This document shows positions 61,201-64,000 of a stretch of 64,000 nt of DNA, one piece after another. A program made the translations under genes and the position numbers. The stretch lies in contig NC_052618.1 in assembly GCF_016545825.1 (NCBI RefSeq), positions 506,001 through 570,000 on the forward strand, read 5' to 3'. The stretch's first letter is position 1, and every line of letters starts with the position of its first letter. The DNA is from Eucalyptus grandis (lineage: Eukaryota; Streptophyta; Magnoliopsida; Myrtales; Myrtaceae). The notes under the pieces are model-generated. The model did not search any database. It saw nothing but the letters and a program-made list of their open reading frames with translations, and was not told the origin of the DNA.

Positions 61201-62137
61201 TTAACCTATAAGATTAAGTCATTTTATTCCACGTATATACCATGACTTATAATTGAATTGTTCCAAATTACGAATCTTGAAATTTTTTAGATATGGGTGC
61301 GATTTCCCTCCTCGAGGAACGGAATGCATTAATGTTTCATTATTCAGGATTCCCCTTTTAGTATGCGAGGCATTAGTAGTGTCCAGAAACTCATGGGATC
61401 ATATGTTCGACTTTATTCGAGCATGCGCAAACCTACCGAATGAATAAGATTCGCATGCTTCCCAATGAGGTGAATGATTGCACCAGAATCTCCCTTTAAT
61501 AAATTAAATAGATTGCTCTAGAGGAAACATGACTTCATACGGTTGGCATTGATGTAAATAATTTTTTGGTAATGCAGATGTGAATGGTCGTGGCCTATGT
61601 AAGAAGAGGCCTTGGGCGAGGGCCACCACCCTTGCCAGTAGACGGCGATGACAAAGAAAGAAGAAAAATACTCAAAAAATTTAAAATTTGTTCTTGTTAG
61701 CATTACTATATCACGTAGAACAGTTAGCATCTACGTCGATGATTTTCAATTAAAAGGATTCGAATTAAATTAATCAAATTAAAATATTTCTAATTAAGTT
61801 TGCATCAATACACTAAGTTTAGGTTTTTTTTTTTTTTAAATCATTTTCCCTCACTTATTATTATGCAGGAATCCTTTCACAATCATGTACATCAAAAGAA
61901 ACTCTACACTAGCCTAATTACTATAGGGTAAATTATTTTCTCATAATTTTGAATTAATGTCACAACAAATCTTAAATTGAAAATTGGTGAACTCGTACTG
62001 TATTTATTTTAAATTAATTTTCAAATCTCAAAAAATCAGTTGAGTGCTAAAAAAATCTCCATCCATTGTTGGGTCTTAAAGGAAAAGAGGAGATGATGAT
62101 GACGAAGAAGGAAGAGGAATAATTAGTGTATCACTAG
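58231..62137. other. Gene-free part of unit 2
   Basis: AT-rich. It contains the TATA-like motif at 59417-59425, a CT run near 59621-59640, a paired 115-codon minus-strand frame at 59964-60311 (not accepted as a gene), a MITE-like copy at 60690-60910, and a segment near 61600-61660 with a short GC core and AAAGAAAGAAGAAAA. Confidence 0.5.
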
Positions 62138-63450
62138 GGGCGTGCATGACAAAATTTCTGTTTCTCGATTTCTCTGTTTCTCTGTTCCCCGGAATAGGTT
62201 TGGAACAGAAATCCGTTTGGTAACGCAATTTGATTTCTCTATTTTTGAAACAGATTTCTATTCCAGAAATAGAGAAATTGAAGAAATCAAAAAGCTGAAT
62301 TTTAACTTATCGGTTTCTGAAATAGAAATAGAAACTGAAATCAAACTATATAAAAGAACCTTGCGCTTTCTTGCTAACTTAATTCACTCATAACCACAAC
62401 TTCACAAATTATTGCTAATTTTCTTTTTCTTATTTTACTTTTTTTTTTTTTTTTTTTTGCATTTTTTTTTGTTTTTTTTTTTTTTTTTTGATAACTTCCT
62501 CTTTAGGATGAAAGGCAATCGAATGGGTTCCCAATTTTCAAAAACGACCAAAGTTTTTAAATGCTTACTTAAAAACAATGGGGTTATTTCCTCATAGAAA
62601 AGGCACGCGCATGGCCAATTGAAGAAAAAGTTCTTACGTAATAGATAAATAAAAAACGTGCCTAGAAATTTAACCTTATTTTTTTACGGATTCAAAATTC
62701 TTGCAAAATCAAAATAATTAGATTGTTACACAATCTTGAATTTTAATTCAAAGGCAATAGATTCAAGAGAATTTCTCTCTTTGCTATGCAAGGGCTATTA
62801 AAGGTTCATTGAGCAACAATAAAGAAATTAGGGATGAGCAACTGGACTGATTCTATTCGAGAATCAAAACAAACCGACCTTCCCCTAATTGGTTCCTAAC
62901 CAACAACGTTACTTTAAGGTAGAATTCTTATATATTCATTTACACCATTAATTTTATTTTGTTGATAATCTTGTATAATACAAGTTTTTGATAAAATGAC
63001 AAAGCTGTATAAGCGTCATTGATGGCACCCATATTCATGCTTCCGCAGTACTTGTCTGAACCTATGCGGGATGAGCTTGCAAACGATACATTGACCAAGG
63101 AGGGAAACCAAATAAATACGCTTAGGAAAATAATTGCTAATAAAATGGCAAGGGATAATAATATGCCGGAAATTCCATGAAATTGTATTTTCAACTTTTG
63201 TAATGTATTAGTATTATTTCAACTATTATTTTGTATTTGAGGATTTCCTATGTTGTTATCTAATTAATTTCTATTGCTAGAAATAGAAATTTTGTTCTAT
63301 TATCAAACGGATTTCTGTTTCAGAAATAGAAATTTTGAGTCGTTATCAAACGGGTTTCTTTGCTCATAAACTTGTTTGGGGAATAGAAATTAAGAAATTG
63401 ATTTCTAGCCAGAAATCAATTTCTGTTTCAAAATTTTGTCATACGCAGCC
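62138..63450. mobile_element. 1.3-kb TIR element at the end of unit 2
   Basis: Left end GGGGCGTGCATGACAAAATTTC, inverse right end GGCTGCGTATGACAAAATTTTG. It is flanked by TAG (62135-62137 and 63451-63453), or by CTAGG if the ends are set two bases inward. Subterminal arms carry many inverted GAAATAGAAAT/TTTCTGTTTCAG motifs. It contains a T-rich block at 62439-62490. The only frame of note, 63194-62940 on the minus strand, encodes a hydrophobic N-terminus with no transposase signature. It looks non-autonomous. Confidence 0.7.
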
Positions 63451-63453
63451 TAG

Positions 63454-64000
63454 GAATCCCACCATATCTTGTCAAAAGCAATCTAGGTTTTCCCTTTAAG
63501 CAATCAATTGTGAGACCGGCACAATATGCACATGTCGCGTGTAGAACTATGTGACGAAGCATAGAAGCAGGGATGATTATACAATTATCGCGACATGGAA
63601 TTTCTCTAAATCCATCTTGTGTTTTGACAACATATGGTGATATTCAGAGACCGACTCTACTTCCACCCTATAGATATCTAAATCAACCCCATTTTCATCA
63701 AAATGACAAAATCGTTCTCAATTTTTCAATCGCGATGTAAAGTGGATTGCCATACTCTTTCTTTTTTCTATTTTTTTTATTCTTTTGAGAATTTGTTATT
63801 ATAATTAAGTATTACATATAATTTATTTTTTAGTGTATTAGAGGAAAGTACATAAAAATATTCCTATAACATTTTATATGTGTTTGTCTTTTTGACGAAA
63901 ACTAGATGGACTTAGTTGTGTATAACAGGTAGAAGTAGCACCACCCTATCTAATTTAGCTCATTTAAGAGAGGTTTAGCCAAAACAAAGAGTGATATTCA
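63454..64000. other. Gene-free right end of the window
   Basis: AT-rich sequence with no supported exon, RNA gene or repeat border. It does not continue the MMT region that follows the equivalent point of unit 1. Confidence 0.5.

Larger units (their letters stand above)
57391..62137. repeat. Tandem duplication, unit 2
   Basis: Matches unit 1 from 48418 to 53455 in order, apart from a gene-bearing segment at about 57665-58230 that is absent from unit 1 and some MITE-sized gaps. It ends at CACTAGG, where a TIR element is inserted. Confidence 0.8.

Noticed and set aside
62940..63194. 84-codon frame with hydrophobic N-terminus in the 62.1-kb TIR element
   Set aside because: Single short frame inside a non-autonomous element, AT-rich DNA, no transposase or other family signature. 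It is kept only as a note.
1..64000. CRISPR arrays, bacterial operons, tRNA or rRNA genes
   Set aside because: None seen. The regular repeats present are microsatellites, a coding minisatellite and a short satellite-like array, and the genes are intron-bearing plant genes.

Overview
The window is plant nuclear DNA. It has intron-bearing genes with GT-AG junctions, AT-rich intergenic sequence, microsatellites, MITE-like elements and a Ty1/copia retrotransposon. The protein families (a LOV1-type NAC, a CYP81 P450, Alfin-like PHD proteins, methionine S-methyltransferase) point to a eudicot. A woody Myrtales-type genome is my impression only. All gene calls come from reading translations and splice sites by eye; nothing was searched.

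Layout. 1.5-3.6 kb (+): a three-exon NAC gene of the NAC035/LOV1 type, with one base missing in exon 2. 6.1-32 kb: a tandem family of three Alfin-like genes on the minus strand, here named A (8.1-16.7 kb), B (23.4-25.8 kb) and C (29.3-31.9 kb). C is an intact five-exon gene with Alfin domain and PHD finger. A and B carry inactivating lesions. In place of the PHD exon they have an exon built of 117-bp (39-residue) tandem repeats rich in Ser, Asp and Gly. A has a complete 5.6-kb copia element in an intron, with 5-bp target duplications and nearly identical LTRs. 18-21 kb is degenerate repeat DNA with a GC-rich island.

33.9-48 kb: two ~1.45-1.5-kb direct repeats flank a complete CYP81-family P450 gene (40.2-45.5 kb) with one 3.8-kb intron. 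48.4-62.1 kb: a tandem duplication. Unit 1 ends in a truncated, broken methionine S-methyltransferase (MMT) copy. Unit 2 keeps a small membrane-protein ORF that unit 1 has lost, and it ends at a 1.3-kb TIR element. 63.5-64 kb shows no gene.

The genes do not form a pathway. They are a transcription factor, chromatin readers and their decayed relatives, a specialised-metabolism P450, and a broken sulfur-metabolism gene. The main theme is local duplication followed by decay. The most unusual item is the A/B Alfin-like form whose PHD finger is replaced by an in-phase minisatellite exon. Several lesions are 1-2-base indels in homopolymers, so assembly error must be excluded before reading biology into them.
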